Shown here one piece after another: positions 14,384 to 14,616 of a stretch of DNA of 14,616 nt; within the stretch, counting starts at the first letter, position 1; each line of letters begins with the position of its first letter. Source of the stretch: JAZNGX01 sp045576675 (GTDB lineage: Bacteria > Bacillota > Clostridia > Monoglobales > Firm-18); contig JAZNGX010000092.1 in NCBI GenBank assembly GCA_045576675.1, positions 1 to 14,616 of the forward strand, written 5' to 3'. Below the pieces are notes generated by a model. It was not told the DNA's origin, searched no databases, and saw only the letters and a program-made list of their open reading frames with translations. The position numbers and the translations under genes are program-made.

Positions 14384-14616
14384 TTTCTTTTAATACCTTT
14401 CCTAAAATCTCGATACCTTTTATAATCTGCTCATCAGATGCCATTGTGTAGTTAAGTCTGAAAGCAGAGGTGATAACTGATGTGTCAGCCATTGCACTTG
14501 AACCGGGAACGATTGCAACGTTGTTTTTCAACGCTTTTGCGTTAAGGTCAGCACAGTTGCTGCCATCATTCGGGTCACACCATAAGAAGATACCGCCCTC
14601 AGGTGATGTAACTGAA
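14373..14616 (-). CDS. PLP-dependent class I aminotransferase, C-terminal fragment (runs off the window)
   Basis: Only the last 80 residues are inside the window, reading from 14615 to a TAA at 14373-14375. The fragment begins SVTSPEGGIFLW and continues with NVAIVPGSSAMADTS and then SAFRLNYTMASDEQIIKGI, ending KVLKENGR. This is the C-terminal small domain of fold-type I aminotransferases. The Arg in FRLNYT is the usual substrate-carboxylate-binding residue. The PEGG(M/I)FLW and VPG patterns are most like the 2-aminoadipate/aromatic (LysN, MocR-like) subgroup, but the substrate cannot be set from this piece. The PLP lysine lies upstream, off the window. The 3' end overlaps trpS by 11 bp, so the two are co-transcribed. 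Confidence 0.88.
   Translation of the reverse strand, partial: SVTSPEGGIFLWCDPNDGSNCADLNAKALKNNVAIVPGSSAMADTSVITSAFRLNYTMASDEQIIKGIEILGKVLKENGR

Overview
The window looks like chromosomal DNA from a low-GC Gram-positive anaerobe, most likely a member of the Clostridia. The basis is the A+T-rich codon use, strong AGGAGG-type ribosome sites, the full F1Fo-ATPase gene order with atpZ/atpI at its head, a C_GCAxxG_C_C-family gene, and a TagO/WecA plus UDP-GlcNAc 2-epimerase pair. Genus and species cannot be read from the sequence. There are no RNA genes, insertion sequences, phage genes or CRISPR arrays, and no gene-free stretch over 300 bases.

The layout has two convergent blocks. The left block (1-2595, + strand) holds two exported proteins of unknown function. 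The first (102-1331) has a signal peptide and a twofold repeat of a stalk (copper-amine-oxidase-N-like) segment plus a beta-rich, possibly OB-fold segment. The second (1423-2595) is a predicted lipoprotein, also built from two diverged copies of one domain. They sit in tandem, 91 bp apart. The blocks meet at a perfect 16-bp stem terminator (2697-2733) that probably works in both directions.

The right block (2713-14616, - strand) is an unbroken run of 15 co-directional genes, and no gap between neighbours exceeds 45 bp. In transcription order: the 3' end of an aminotransferase, trpS, a TagO/WecA-type lipid-linked sugar transferase, UDP-GlcNAc 2-epimerase, atpZ, atpI, atpB, atpE, atpF, atpH, atpA, atpG, atpD, atpC, a C_GCAxxG_C_C-family cysteine protein and an AI-2E/UPF0118 family membrane protein. 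Many junctions are overlaps (ATGA, TTGA, TAATG) or direct stop/start abutments, so translational coupling is likely.

The two envelope-polymer genes act in series: one makes undecaprenyl-PP-GlcNAc, the other makes UDP-ManNAc, as needed for a teichoic-acid-type linkage unit. The atp genes encode a complete F1Fo-ATP synthase. Its c subunit carries the full Na+-binding residue set known from Ilyobacter tartaricus (Q28, V59, E61, S62, T63, Y66), so the enzyme is predicted to couple to Na+. The epsilon subunit keeps almost all the ATP-binding residues described for thermophilic Bacillus PS3. The most novel material is the left pair of internally duplicated exported proteins. The most functionally informative observation is the Na+ signature, together with the two extra genes appended to the atp operon. 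I did not find convincing evidence of an entirely new system.
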